From Candidatus Uhrbacteria bacterium (GTDB lineage: Bacteria; Patescibacteriota; Patescibacteriia; SG8-24): DNA of 35,746 bases. A program made the position numbers and the translations under genes. Shown in pieces: positions 1 to 9,276 of the stretch (the first letter of the stretch is position 1; each line of letters begins with the position of its first letter). The stretch spans positions 1-35,746 of the forward strand of contig JAFGIV010000009.1 of assembly GCA_016929435.1 (NCBI GenBank), read 5' to 3'. The notes beneath the pieces are model-generated. The model worked only from the letters and a program-made list of their open reading frames with translations, made no database searches and had not been told where the DNA came from.

Positions 1-28
1 CCCCCTCTCCCTTTGGGAGACTGCCGTA

Positions 29-92
29 AAGGGGGCCGGACCGACGCATCCGGTCGGGGAATCATTGGGGGAAATATAAAAAAATATCCTCC
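29..92 (+). repeat. Dispersed ~60-nt element, copy 1
   Basis: AAGGGGGCCGGACCGACGCATCCGGTCGG...GAAATATAAAAAAATATCCTCC; matches reverse complement of 20429-20486. Confidence 0.7.
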
Positions 93-178
93 ACTTAAGC
101 CCCTGAAGGCGTAAGTCTCCCGCAGGGAGGGGCATTGGGACTTTATGTGACCGTACCACAGTGGTATCATGGTTTGGT

Positions 179-1126
179 ATGGGGAGAATCGGAAAAATCA
201 TCGACGCAGTCCTGTTCCTGGCCGTTTTGGGAGGGTTGGCCTATGGCGGTTACCGTTACCGCCACGATTTGGATGCCCTTTGGCGCCGCGGGGCCGCTGA
301 CCTCCTGCCGTGCCGGGTGCCGATCCGCTATTCACTTGACCGGTTCGATTCGCGGTTCGGGATCGACCGGGACGATTTTTTGGCGATCGTAGGGGAGGCC
401 AGTCAGGCCTGGTCCGAGGCTGTCGGCCGTCCGCTTTTTGCCTATCATCCGGAAGGGGAACTCAAGATCAACCTCATCTACGACTACAGGCAGGAGGCGA
501 CCGACCGCCTCAGGAAAATGGGCCTTTCGATAGAGACCGGCCGGGAATCGTACGATCGCCTGAAGGCCGAGTATGAGGCAATGAAGGTTGCGGTAGGAAC
601 GGAACAGGAAGCCTACGAATCGGCGGTTGGGGACCTGAACCAACGGATCGCAGAATACGAGAGGGAGGTCGAATCCTGGAACCGTAGGGGTGGGGCCCCG
701 ACACCGGTACACGAACGGCTTCAGGCCGAGCGGCAGGCAATTCAGGTTGCCTCGGAAGGGCTGAACGCCCGGAACAGCCGCCTTAAGAAATCGATCGACG
801 AGCTTAACGCCGTGATAACCGTCCTGAACAGGATGGCTTCCGGGCTTAACCTGACGGCGACCGAGTTCAACCAGACCGCCACGGCCCGGGGCGAGAGGTT
901 TCAGGAGGGGGAATACGTTCGGGATCCGGACGGAACCAGGATTAACATCTACGAGTTCGAGGATCGCGAGATGCTCAAACGCGTTTTGACGCACGAGTTT
1001 GGCCATGCCGTCGGTTTGGAACACGTCCCCGACGAGCAGGCCATCATGTACGAGCTCAATTCATCGTCCGGAACGTCTCTTTCCGAATCCGACCGGCAGG
1101 CGATACGGGAAAGGTGCGGGGAGTAG
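179..1126 (+). CDS. Membrane-anchored matrixin-like metalloprotease (metzincin) with coiled-coil insertion
   Basis: N-terminal hydrophobic segment (IIDAVLFLAVLGGLAYGGY); C-terminal HEFGHAVGLEH = HExxHxxGxxH zinc motif followed by IMY (Met-turn-like). ORF opens at GTG 161; ATG at 179 is an alternative start. Confidence 0.8.
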   Translation: MGRIGKIIDAVLFLAVLGGLAYGGYRYRHDLDALWRRGAADLLPCRVPIRYSLDRFDSRFGIDRDDFLAIVGEASQAWSEAVGRPLFAYHPEGELKINLIYDYRQEATDRLRKMGLSIETGRESYDRLKAEYEAMKVAVGTEQEAYESAVGDLNQRIAEYEREVESWNRRGGAPTPVHERLQAERQAIQVASEGLNARNSRLKKSIDELNAVITVLNRMASGLNLTATEFNQTATARGERFQEGEYVRDPDGTRINIYEFEDREMLKRVLTHEFGHAVGLEHVPDEQAIMYELNSSSGTSLSESDRQAIRERCGE

Positions 1127-1170
1127 GGTGCGGTATTGATTGTTTTTGGGAAAACCGGCAAGGTATTGTC

Positions 1171-1195
1171 CAGCCCATCGGGCTGCTTTTGTTTT
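1171..1195 (+). terminator. Rho-independent terminator after the metzincin gene
   Basis: CAGCCC-ATC-GGGCTG followed by CTTTTGTTTT. Confidence 0.6.
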
Positions 1196-1226
1196 CCGGT
1201 CCGTTTTCGGAAAACGGGCCAGAGGA

Positions 1227-1255
1227 TTGACAGGCAGATTGTTTTGTGCTATTAT
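1227..1255 (+). promoter_or_regulatory. Sigma70-type promoter for the lysozyme-like gene
   Basis: TTGACA-N17-TATTAT with TGC immediately before the -10 (extended -10). Confidence 0.65.
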
Positions 1256-1292
1256 TTCTCCTTAAGCCCTAAAATGGCTTATAAGGAAATAT

Positions 1293-1916
1293 ATGCATGA
1301 ATTAGCTAAAAAATATCGAATGTTGTTAACAGTGAGACAATTCGTTTCGGTAAGGGCGGTTTCAACCCTGATTTTGGCTGTCTTTCTTTATTCTGGCCTA
1401 ATCGAATCGGTTTCAGCGGCCAATTTAGGTGCGAATGCTGAAATTCCAGAAAAATTGGCTATTATAAGCCAAAATATTGAAGATGACAATTCCAAGGACG
1501 AGGAAAACGAATCGGATCGCCCCCTAACCATTGCCGAATCCCTGCTGGAAGTTTGCGAAAGCCGCGGTTATGGGGAGAAGTGCGCCGAAACCCTTTTGGG
1601 AATGGCCTGGAAGGAATCCAACTTTAAGGCTACAGCCGTTGGTGACGGCGGTAGGGCCCATGGTTTTTTCCAGATTCACTATAGGCTTCACCGCATTCCA
1701 GTGGAATGCACCCGGGACCTGACGTGTTCGGCCAACTGGACAATTGACTACCTGGAAAGGAACGGGTACCCGAGATACGAGACCTGGGCCATCCAGTGCC
1801 ATAACGGCTGTGCGGTCAACAACGGCTACGCCCAATCGGTTCAGAGGCACGGCAGCCGGCTGTGGGCAAAGGAAATGGGGGAGAACGGCCGTCTTGTCGC
1901 CAAGATCGGGGAATAA
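1293..1916 (+). CDS. Exported lysozyme-like/lytic transglycosylase-fold protein
   Basis: N-terminal hydrophobic signal-like segment; AWKESNFKATAVGDGGRAHGFFQIHY resembles the SLT/lysozyme-like E-S...G.FQI core. Confidence 0.65.
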   Translation: MHELAKKYRMLLTVRQFVSVRAVSTLILAVFLYSGLIESVSAANLGANAEIPEKLAIISQNIEDDNSKDEENESDRPLTIAESLLEVCESRGYGEKCAETLLGMAWKESNFKATAVGDGGRAHGFFQIHYRLHRIPVECTRDLTCSANWTIDYLERNGYPRYETWAIQCHNGCAVNNGYAQSVQRHGSRLWAKEMGENGRLVAKIGE

Positions 1917-1931
1917 CGGGACTCACAGGAA

Positions 1932-1962
1932 AAAAGACGGACATCACGGATGTCCGTCTTTT
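1932..1962. terminator. Bidirectional terminator between convergent genes
   Basis: Perfect AAAAGACGGACATC-ACG-GATGTCCGTCTTTT hairpin with A-tract and T-tract. Confidence 0.85.
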
Positions 1963-1984
1963 GTTTCGGGGGTTTTTGCCCCAC

Positions 1985-4273
1985 CTACCGCAACGCTATA
2001 CCCAAATCCTTGGCAATGCTTTCGGCTGCATTGGGGTCCAGTTTCCACAGTTCCTCCAGTTGCCGGCTGGCCAAATCCAGGTTTCCGGTCTTGATGGCCG
2101 CTATCGCAAAGGCGGCCTTTGCCAGGGTGGATTTCGGGTAGTATTGGGTGATATCGGAATAGTACCTGGTGATTATCGGCCGCGGTTCGCCGGGTTTCAT
2201 GAGATCCGGGTAGTCGGACATGTTTCGGAGGTCCTGGCCAATGCCGTAACCCACATCCAGGGCTTTTTGAAGTTCGGCTTCAGCGGCGTCCATGTCCCCC
2301 TGCATGGCCCGGATGGCCGAGCGGCGCATCAGCACCCGACCGTCGGTATAGGCGTGGCGGGAGACGGATAGGGCCTGTTCCATGTAGTCCCAGGCCAGTT
2401 CAAGGTTTCCTTTCAGCATCTCGATCTCCGACAGTTCCTCGTATCCCTCCGGTCGATTCGGGGCGATCTTGATGGATTCCAGGCCCAACTCCCGGGCCCG
2501 GACCAGGGCATTCGGGTCATAGGTCCCGAGTTCCCGGTAGGCATAGGCCGAGGCCAGGAGGGACTTGAAGTTATCTGGTCGGTTGGCCAGGGTCAGGTCC
2601 ATCTGTTCGGTCCCGAAAACCACCAGGTCCCTGAAGGCGTCCCGGTCGACCTGCTGGCTTTCGGAATAGTTCTTCAGGCGGCTCATCATGTTGAAGTTGA
2701 TGTCGTGGATGACAAAGGTCGGTTTGGCCAGCCTTTTCCGTAGGGCCTCGACAGTCTGGTCCGGATATCGATGGTAACCGGCCATGATGCGGTTGTAGTC
2801 GACAGCCTGGTCATAGGGCCGCCAATTCAGGGTCCAACCCAGGATCAGGGCAACGGATGCCGTGAACACGATTGCCGGAAGGTCGGATGGGGGGTTTCCC
2901 CCGCGGACGGACCGCCGGCGGTCCTGCCGTGGCAGGCGGGTTTCCGGTTCGGGTTCAGGGGCGAACCGGCGGTCAGACAGCCCGACCGTCATGGCCAATA
3001 CCATCCAGAAGACGATTGAGGCGTTGGGGGTATCAAAGGCAAAGAACAGGGCGAACATCTGTGCCGCAACGGCAGCGGCGGAAAGGAGGAATACGGCCTT
3101 TTCGCCGGCGCTGTTCGTCCGGCGCAGTTCCCGAAGAGGCCGGTAGAGGGCCATGGCCCAGAGGAACAGGTAGGCCAGGAAACCGACCGCTCCGGTGCCG
3201 ATCAGGATGTCAATGAATTGGTTGTGGGTCCGGTCATACCAGTTCTGGCTAAGGGCCGAATCTTTGGTGGAGTCGATGTGCCTGTCCAGGATGTTGGCGT
3301 AATTCTCCAGCCCCCGACCCAATATCGGCCGTTCCTTCCATCCGGTCAGGCCCATGCGCCAGAGGCTCAGGCGGTCACTGCCGAAATCGTGGTAAAGGAT
3401 CCGCTGTATCGGCTGCGGGAAATGGGCTTTCCCCCACTCCTTTCCCGGTTCCGTGAATCGGACCAGGCCGATCAGCCCGGCGGCGACCAGGCCGACGGCA
3501 ATCAGGGAAAAGCCGGCCAATACGGCCCGGCGGCGGTTTTTGGCGATCAGCAGCAGGTAGCCGATCGCCATGGCGACCAGGCCGAACAGCATGGCCAGCA
3601 GGGCGCCGCGGGTGGCGGTTTCCACGATCACGACCGCATGGATCAGGAAGGAAACCAGATACATGGCCCGGGAAGGCCATCGGGAGGATCGCGCCGCCAG
3701 CATCAGTGCGATGAAGACGTGCGGCAGGACATAGTAGGACAGGTAGATGGCGTTGCCCAGGGTCGATTCGATGCGGTATCCGGGTGCCCGGTTGACCGTC
3801 AGTTCCAACAGGCCGATCGCCCCGACCAGCAGGCAGGCAAAATTGGAGCCAGCCAGGAATACCCGCCACTCCTTCCAGGTCTTGAGGGTGGAGGAAAGGA
3901 CCAGGAACCAGAGGATCCAGTGGGAGACGTTGAGGATACCGGACATCCTGTCCCGGCTTGACCAGAAGGAAAGGCTGGGGTTCAGGCTGAACGGTAGGGT
4001 GAGCAGGAGAATCGCCAGCCAGGACATGGCGGCAATGACCAGGGGGTTTCGCCAGTTCGGGCGGTATTTGGCGTTACCGGCCGCCAGCACAGCCCAAACC
4101 GCCGCCATCACCAGCGTCAGCCACTGGAAAACAGAGGCCTTCATCAGGACCGATCCGCCTAAGGCCTTTGATGTGAGAAGGGGAGTGAGAAGCACCAGTC
4201 CGGCCAGGACGGCGATCAGGTAGAAGCCCAAAGGCTTGCGTTCTTGAGCAGGCATAGCTTGAACATGAGACAA
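1985..4273 (-). CDS. O-antigen ligase/polymerase (Wzy_C-like) membrane protein with C-terminal TPR-like region
   Basis: Many TM helices; large loop with GWKERPILGRGLENYANIL...TKDSALSQNWYDRTHNQFIDILIGTGAVGFLAYL, typical of the O-antigen ligase family; C-terminal helical repeats. Confidence 0.85.
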   Translation of the reverse strand: MSHVQAMPAQERKPLGFYLIAVLAGLVLLTPLLTSKALGGSVLMKASVFQWLTLVMAAVWAVLAAGNAKYRPNWRNPLVIAAMSWLAILLLTLPFSLNPSLSFWSSRDRMSGILNVSHWILWFLVLSSTLKTWKEWRVFLAGSNFACLLVGAIGLLELTVNRAPGYRIESTLGNAIYLSYYVLPHVFIALMLAARSSRWPSRAMYLVSFLIHAVVIVETATRGALLAMLFGLVAMAIGYLLLIAKNRRRAVLAGFSLIAVGLVAAGLIGLVRFTEPGKEWGKAHFPQPIQRILYHDFGSDRLSLWRMGLTGWKERPILGRGLENYANILDRHIDSTKDSALSQNWYDRTHNQFIDILIGTGAVGFLAYLFLWAMALYRPLRELRRTNSAGEKAVFLLSAAAVAAQMFALFFAFDTPNASIVFWMVLAMTVGLSDRRFAPEPEPETRLPRQDRRRSVRGGNPPSDLPAIVFTASVALILGWTLNWRPYDQAVDYNRIMAGYHRYPDQTVEALRKRLAKPTFVIHDINFNMMSRLKNYSESQQVDRDAFRDLVVFGTEQMDLTLANRPDNFKSLLASAYAYRELGTYDPNALVRARELGLESIKIAPNRPEGYEELSEIEMLKGNLELAWDYMEQALSVSRHAYTDGRVLMRRSAIRAMQGDMDAAEAELQKALDVGYGIGQDLRNMSDYPDLMKPGEPRPIITRYYSDITQYYPKSTLAKAAFAIAAIKTGNLDLASRQLEELWKLDPNAAESIAKDLGIALR

Positions 4274-4392
4274 AAAACCAAAACGAAAAGGTTTCTAACA
4301 TGATACCAAACCTCGGGCGTTTTGGCTGTTTTTCCCCGTTGCCCCTCCCAGTCTCCGCACCGCCCCAACCCCCAAACCCCCTAAATACTCCA

Positions 4393-4459
4393 GACCCCTA
4401 AATCCCACTTCGGGGGACTTTACCCCCCTAAATCCCCCTGATAGGGGGATTTAGGGGGG
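4393..4459. repeat. Intergenic CCCCTAAATCCCCC-type repeat, two units (S1)
   Basis: GACCCCTAAATCCCACTTCGGGGGACTT (4393-4420), then perfect 17-bp-stem palindrome CCCCCCTAAATCCCCCT-GAT-AGGGGGATTTAGGGGGG (4423-4459). Confidence 0.85.
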
Positions 4460-4490
4460 GGGCGCTGGGGGCTTGAGAGGAAGATGTTTT

Positions 4491-5804
4491 TTATCGGCCT
4501 TCCCCCCTAAACAGCATGGCAACGGTCTTCAGGGCGATTTTCAGGTCAACGGCCGTTGACCGGTGTTTCACGTACCACAGGTCATAGGTTAGCTTTTCGG
4601 CCGCATCCCGGATTGAGGCACCGTAGGGGTAGTTGATCTGGGCCCAACCGGACAGGCCGGGGCGCACCAGATGCCGGAGACCGTAATAGGGGATTTGCCG
4701 CTTCAGTTCCTCCACGAACGCCGGCTGTTCGGGTCGCGGCCCGATCAGGCTCATTTCCCCCCTAAGGACATTCCACAGCTGGGGGATTTCATCCAAGTGG
4801 GTATGCCGCAGGAAACGACCGAATCCCGTTACCCGCAGGTCGCCCTTTTCCGCCCAGCGCGGGCCGTCGTTTTCGGCGTCAGCCGTCATGGACCGGAATT
4901 TGACCAGGCGGAACGGCCGTCCGTGCCGACCGATCCTTTCCTGGACGAACAGGATCGGTCCCGGTCCGGACAGTCGGACCCCAAAGGCGATCAGGATGGA
5001 TACGGGAAGAAGGACGAGGCCAGTCGCCAATGCCCCGATTGCCTCTACCGACCGCTTCGCCAGCTCGTATTCCGGCTTGCGGATGTCGGGGAATCCGGCC
5101 AGAAACCAGGACAGGTCCTGCCCCTCGGCCCTGATCCGCTGCTGGTACTCCTCGTTGAAGGTAACGGAATCGACGATTCTGATTCCGGCCATGGCCAGGT
5201 CATAGGTTTCCGGCGGCAGTCGGGGCCAAGCCTTCTCGCTGACCACCACGGTCTCGGCCTGGAGGTCCTTGGCCAGGGTCAGGAGCCCCGGTTGGTTCAG
5301 GAGACAGGTGGCCACCACCCGAAATGGTCCGAAGGGGTCAGCGGCCAGTTCGTCGGCCAGCATTCCGGTCTCGTCTTCCGCCTGCAGGATAATGACCGGC
5401 CGCCGCAGGTTGCGGGACAGGAAGATCCGTCCGGCCAAGTGTCGCCACAGGACGAACAGCGGCAGGAAGGACAGGAGATGCAGAAGGAGGACGGTTTTCG
5501 GCGTGATGCCGAAGACGTTGAAGATGTAGAAAAATGCCGCTCCCAGCAGTCCGGCAAAGGCAGAGAAGCGGATCAGGCCCTGCAGAAAGGCCAGGCCAAG
5601 GCGCAGGCGTTTGAGGGAATAGAAGCCGTCGATGTACAGCACCAGCAGCCAGATCAGGTGCATTAGGCTGAAACCCCAGAATTGGCCCTGCCAATACGAA
5701 ACCGGTTCCGGCACTCCGCGCAGCCAGAGGGCCGCGGTCAGGGCCAGGTACATGAGGGCCACATCCCCGATTGCCAAGATTAGTTTTCGGTGCTGATTGG
5801 TCAT
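4491..5804 (-). CDS. Undecaprenyl-phosphate sugar phosphotransferase (bacterial sugar transferase family, WbaP/WcaJ-like)
   Basis: N-terminal TM helices; FVQERIGRHGRPFRLVKFRSM, DEIPQLWNVLRGEMSLIGPRPE, VRPGLSGWAQINYPYG. Confidence 0.93.
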   Translation of the reverse strand: MTNQHRKLILAIGDVALMYLALTAALWLRGVPEPVSYWQGQFWGFSLMHLIWLLVLYIDGFYSLKRLRLGLAFLQGLIRFSAFAGLLGAAFFYIFNVFGITPKTVLLLHLLSFLPLFVLWRHLAGRIFLSRNLRRPVIILQAEDETGMLADELAADPFGPFRVVATCLLNQPGLLTLAKDLQAETVVVSEKAWPRLPPETYDLAMAGIRIVDSVTFNEEYQQRIRAEGQDLSWFLAGFPDIRKPEYELAKRSVEAIGALATGLVLLPVSILIAFGVRLSGPGPILFVQERIGRHGRPFRLVKFRSMTADAENDGPRWAEKGDLRVTGFGRFLRHTHLDEIPQLWNVLRGEMSLIGPRPEQPAFVEELKRQIPYYGLRHLVRPGLSGWAQINYPYGASIRDAAEKLTYDLWYVKHRSTAVDLKIALKTVAMLFRGEGR

Positions 5805-5840
5805 AGATTTTATAGGCCCTTAAATTCCTGTCGTCCCCCA

Positions 5841-5868
5841 GACCCCTAAATCCCCCTTCGGGGGACTT
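5841..5868. repeat. CCCCTAAATCCCCC-type repeat (S2)
   Basis: GACCCCTAAATCCCCCTTCGGGGGACTT; one mismatch to 4393-4420. Confidence 0.8.
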
Positions 5869-5886
5869 ATTTGGCGGCATCTCCCG

Positions 5887-7056
5887 TTACGGCAGCTTGT
5901 CGAGGGATGATGGGTTTGTTGGGGGTCCGTAAACCCTCATCGTCTCCGAAACCATCCTCTCTTCCGTGAAATCCCGCAATACTTTTTCCCGCAATTTTTG
6001 TCCGGCGGTGACGGCGATTTCGGGATTTTCGGCCAGCCGGACGATTTTTTCGGCGAGTTCGTCCTCATTTTCCGCCAGCCATCCGTTCACCCCATCCTCA
6101 ACCAGTTCCGGTACCCCACCGACCGGTGTGGCGATTGCCGGCACGCCGGCCAGCCCGGCTTCCAGGAGGATATAGGGAAACCCCTCGAATCGGGAAGTGA
6201 GGATAATGGCCCGGAAGGCCGGGATGACCGTTTCCGGGTTCCTGACCTCCCCCAACCAACGAACCGTGTCACTGACGCCAAGTTTTTCGGCCAAACGCTC
6301 CAGTTTTTGGCGGTCCGGTCCCTTGCCGCCAATTATAAACAGAAACTCGCGTTTTGACACCCCCCTGATTTTCCTTGCCGCCCGAAGCAGCATTTCCAGC
6401 CGTTTGGCATAGTCCAGCCGACCGACGGTCCCGAAGACGGTTTGTTCCCGGTCTTTTTCGCCAATCATCCGGAAGACGGTTTGGCGGGCAGCGGCAGGGG
6501 AAACCGAATCAGTTTTTTGTTCAATGCCGTTGCGGATGGTGACCCCTGTTTTTCCTGACAACAGGCGGTTTCTTTCGGCAAATTCCGCATCGTGTCGGCA
6601 GACGAATATCACCCGGTCGAACATTGGCAGGAACAGCCGCATTGCCAGGCGATAGACAAATTTGGCCCTGAACGGTCCTTTCCACCCCGGATGCAGGGCG
6701 GAAAGTCCGTGAACCGTGAAGACTGTTCGGGGTCGTTTTTTCAGTCCCCAGACAGCCAAAATGCCGGGGAGGGTGTTGGAGCTGTGAAAATGGGCAATGT
6801 CCGTCGGGTTTTCCCTTAGCTCTCGCTTCATTCCAGAGATAAAAAGCAAGGTGGAGAGGGGGTTCCATGACCGGCGCAGGGACCGGAAAACCACGGTTCG
6901 GATGCCCGCTCCGGCCGCCTGTTCGGTCAGCCAGCCGGTTCCGCCGGTCGCCACGGTTACTTCGTTCCCTCTGGCCTTGGCTTGCCTGGCCAGGGAGAGG
7001 ACGTTGGTTTGGGCACCGCCGCGGTCAGGGCGGGTGATGAGGTAGAGGATTTGCAT
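5887..7056 (-). CDS. Glycosyltransferase family 4
   Basis: ITRPDRGGAQTNVLSLARQAKARG; FEGFPYILLEAGLAGVPAIATPVGGVPELVEDGVNGWL. Confidence 0.92.
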   Translation of the reverse strand: MQILYLITRPDRGGAQTNVLSLARQAKARGNEVTVATGGTGWLTEQAAGAGIRTVVFRSLRRSWNPLSTLLFISGMKRELRENPTDIAHFHSSNTLPGILAVWGLKKRPRTVFTVHGLSALHPGWKGPFRAKFVYRLAMRLFLPMFDRVIFVCRHDAEFAERNRLLSGKTGVTIRNGIEQKTDSVSPAAARQTVFRMIGEKDREQTVFGTVGRLDYAKRLEMLLRAARKIRGVSKREFLFIIGGKGPDRQKLERLAEKLGVSDTVRWLGEVRNPETVIPAFRAIILTSRFEGFPYILLEAGLAGVPAIATPVGGVPELVEDGVNGWLAENEDELAEKIVRLAENPEIAVTAGQKLREKVLRDFTEERMVSETMRVYGPPTNPSSLDKLP

Positions 7057-7126
7057 TTTTTCACGAAAACATCAAAAATATTATAGCATAACGGCGATTT
7101 TTGGGGTTGGCGGTAAATAGATTTTT

Positions 7127-8038
7127 ATGATAAACTCGAACAAATATAATATTTATAAAATGTTTGGAAGCAAAGTCAAAAAATCGTCAGGCGATCAGGT
7201 GGTCGTCTATGAGCCCGACGTCCGCACCAAGGACGGTTTTTTCCGTAGTTTGGGAGTGATGGCAACTAATATCGTCTCTTCCAGGGAGCTGATCTGGCAG
7301 CTTTTCGTCCGGGACTTCACGGCCGTTCACCGCAAGTCGTTCTTGGGCATGGCCTGGGTCGTCATCGGGCCGGTTTTCGGCATCCTGTCCTGGGTGTTCA
7401 TGAACGCCACCGGTGTCCTGAATCCGGGCGATGTCGGCATCCCGTATCCGGCCTATGTGCTGTTGGGGACGACCTTTTGGGGGCTGTTCATGTCCTTCTA
7501 CCAGATGTCGGCGGAGACCCTGAACGCCGGGGCCGGTTTCATCATGCAGGTCAGGTATCCGCACGAGGCCCTTTTGGCCAAGCAGATCATGCAGGCCCTG
7601 GCCAATTTCCTGGTCAGCTTCCTGGTCATCTTGGCCGTCCTGCTGGTTTTCCGGGTAATTCCCAGCTGGAAAATCGTCCTTTTGCCGGCCATGATCCTGC
7701 CCATGCTTTTCCTGGGGGCCGGTATCGGCCTGTTCATCTCGACCGTTGGGGTGGTGGCCGTGGAGATCCGGAAGATTTGCGACCTGTTTTTGGGGATGCT
7801 GATCTTTTTCACCCCGATCATCTATGCCGGTTCGGCGGCCGGAGGGTCTTTTGCCGCCATTGTGCGGTGGAACCCCCTGACCTACCTGGTCGGCGGGGTG
7901 CGGGATGTGGTGGCCTATGGCCGCATGGATAACCCGATTGCCTACGGTTGGGCGGCCTTACTGGCCTTCATCCTGTTCGCCGTCTCCTGGCGGCTGTTCT
8001 ATGTATCGGAGGAGAAGGTCATCGAGAAAATGATTTAG
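7127..8038 (+). CDS. ABC-2 type polysaccharide exporter permease (Wzm-like)
   Basis: LIWQLFVRDFTAVHRKSFLGMAWVVIGPVFGILSWVFM; six or so TM helices; followed by Wzt. Confidence 0.9.
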   Translation: MINSNKYNIYKMFGSKVKKSSGDQVVVYEPDVRTKDGFFRSLGVMATNIVSSRELIWQLFVRDFTAVHRKSFLGMAWVVIGPVFGILSWVFMNATGVLNPGDVGIPYPAYVLLGTTFWGLFMSFYQMSAETLNAGAGFIMQVRYPHEALLAKQIMQALANFLVSFLVILAVLLVFRVIPSWKIVLLPAMILPMLFLGAGIGLFISTVGVVAVEIRKICDLFLGMLIFFTPIIYAGSAAGGSFAAIVRWNPLTYLVGGVRDVVAYGRMDNPIAYGWAALLAFILFAVSWRLFYVSEEKVIEKMI

Positions 8039-8046
8039 CGGTTGAT

Positions 8047-9276
8047 ATGGATAGCGATGTTGTTATTAAAGTGGAGGGATTGAGCAAGAAGTTCTGCCGG
8101 AGCCTGAAACGCAGCCTGTTTTACGGCAGCTTGGATATCGCCCGGAACATGCTGGGGATTCCCTACGACAAGAACAGGCTTCGTTTGGCGGAGTTTATGG
8201 CCTTGGATAATGTCAGCTTTGAGTTGAGGAAAGGCGAGGCTTTGGGTATAGTCGGTCAGAATGGATCGGGTAAGACTACCCTTTTACGACTTATTAATGG
8301 CATTTTTCCCCCTGATAATGGAAAAATAACGGTTAGGGGGAGAATCGGGGCTTTAATAGCGGTCGGTGCCGGTTTTCATCCGAACATGACCGGACGGCAG
8401 AACATTTACCTGAACGGGACGATTTTAGGGATGAGCCGTAAGGAGATTGACGAGAAGATCGGGGAAATCATTGCCTTTGCGGATATCGGTCAGTTTATTG
8501 ATTCGCCCGTTTCTACCTACTCGTCCGGCATGACGGTGCGGTTGGGGTTTGCAATTGCCATCCACTCATCCCCGGATATCCTTTTGATCGACGAGATTTT
8601 AGCGGTGGGTGACATGAATTTTCAGAATAAGTGCATGTCAAAAATCGCCGATGTCATGGCTCATGGCGCCAGCATCATTTTTATCAGTCATCAGATGTTG
8701 AACATACAAAAGATTTGTACGAAAGGTTTGCTGATGGAACATGGGAAAGTGGTGAAATACGGTGATGTCAGTCAGATCATCGATGAATATTACAAACAAA
8801 ACAGCAGCGGTTCAATTTTGAAGGAAGAAGAGAAAAAAAAGGAAATTGTCGGCAGTACCGGAATTACCTGTAAGAGCTTCAAGATTTTTGATTCCAAAGG
8901 AAAGGAAACGAGGGGGTTTGGAATAGGTGACGACATCGTTGCTGAGTGGTCATTTAACATTACAGAACCCCTTGAGGACGTTGTGGTGCATTTCAGCATG
9001 GCCGATGGACCCTATACCTATAATGGCTATGTTTCCTCGTATGATGGCCTGAAGATCAAGAGACTTGACGACAAGACGATTATTCGTTTGATAATCAGGA
9101 ATGTTCGTTTGGCTCCGGGAAATTATTCGGTCAGCATCGGACTTTGGGACAAAAATTTTATAGGCAGTTATTTTTGGGATTACGAATCGACCGGCATTAT
9201 AACGATCAACGCCAATAAGCGACTCCAGGGTCGGTTTGAGTTTGAACATCAGTGGGAGATTGGGGTGGCAGAATGA
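8047..9276 (+). CDS. ABC-type polysaccharide exporter ATPase (Wzt-like) with C-terminal substrate-binding-type domain
   Basis: Walker A GQNGSGKTTLL, signature STYSSGMTVRLGFAIA, Walker B ILLIDEILAVGD; C-terminal ~150-aa beta-rich extension. ATG at 8047 preferred over upstream ORF start 7948. Confidence 0.92.
   Translation: MDSDVVIKVEGLSKKFCRSLKRSLFYGSLDIARNMLGIPYDKNRLRLAEFMALDNVSFELRKGEALGIVGQNGSGKTTLLRLINGIFPPDNGKITVRGRIGALIAVGAGFHPNMTGRQNIYLNGTILGMSRKEIDEKIGEIIAFADIGQFIDSPVSTYSSGMTVRLGFAIAIHSSPDILLIDEILAVGDMNFQNKCMSKIADVMAHGASIIFISHQMLNIQKICTKGLLMEHGKVVKYGDVSQIIDEYYKQNSSGSILKEEEKKKEIVGSTGITCKSFKIFDSKGKETRGFGIGDDIVAEWSFNITEPLEDVVVHFSMADGPYTYNGYVSSYDGLKIKRLDDKTIIRLIIRNVRLAPGNYSVSIGLWDKNFIGSYFWDYESTGIITINANKRLQGRFEFEHQWEIGVAE

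Noticed and set aside
3218-3961. Long plus-strand ORF inside the ligase gene (also 4671-5666 +, 332-1024 -, 27206-28489 -, 34299-35450 -)
   Set aside because: Antisense shadows of clearly recognisable genes, with low-complexity Gln/Gly/Pro/Arg-rich translations caused by biased codon use on the true strand.
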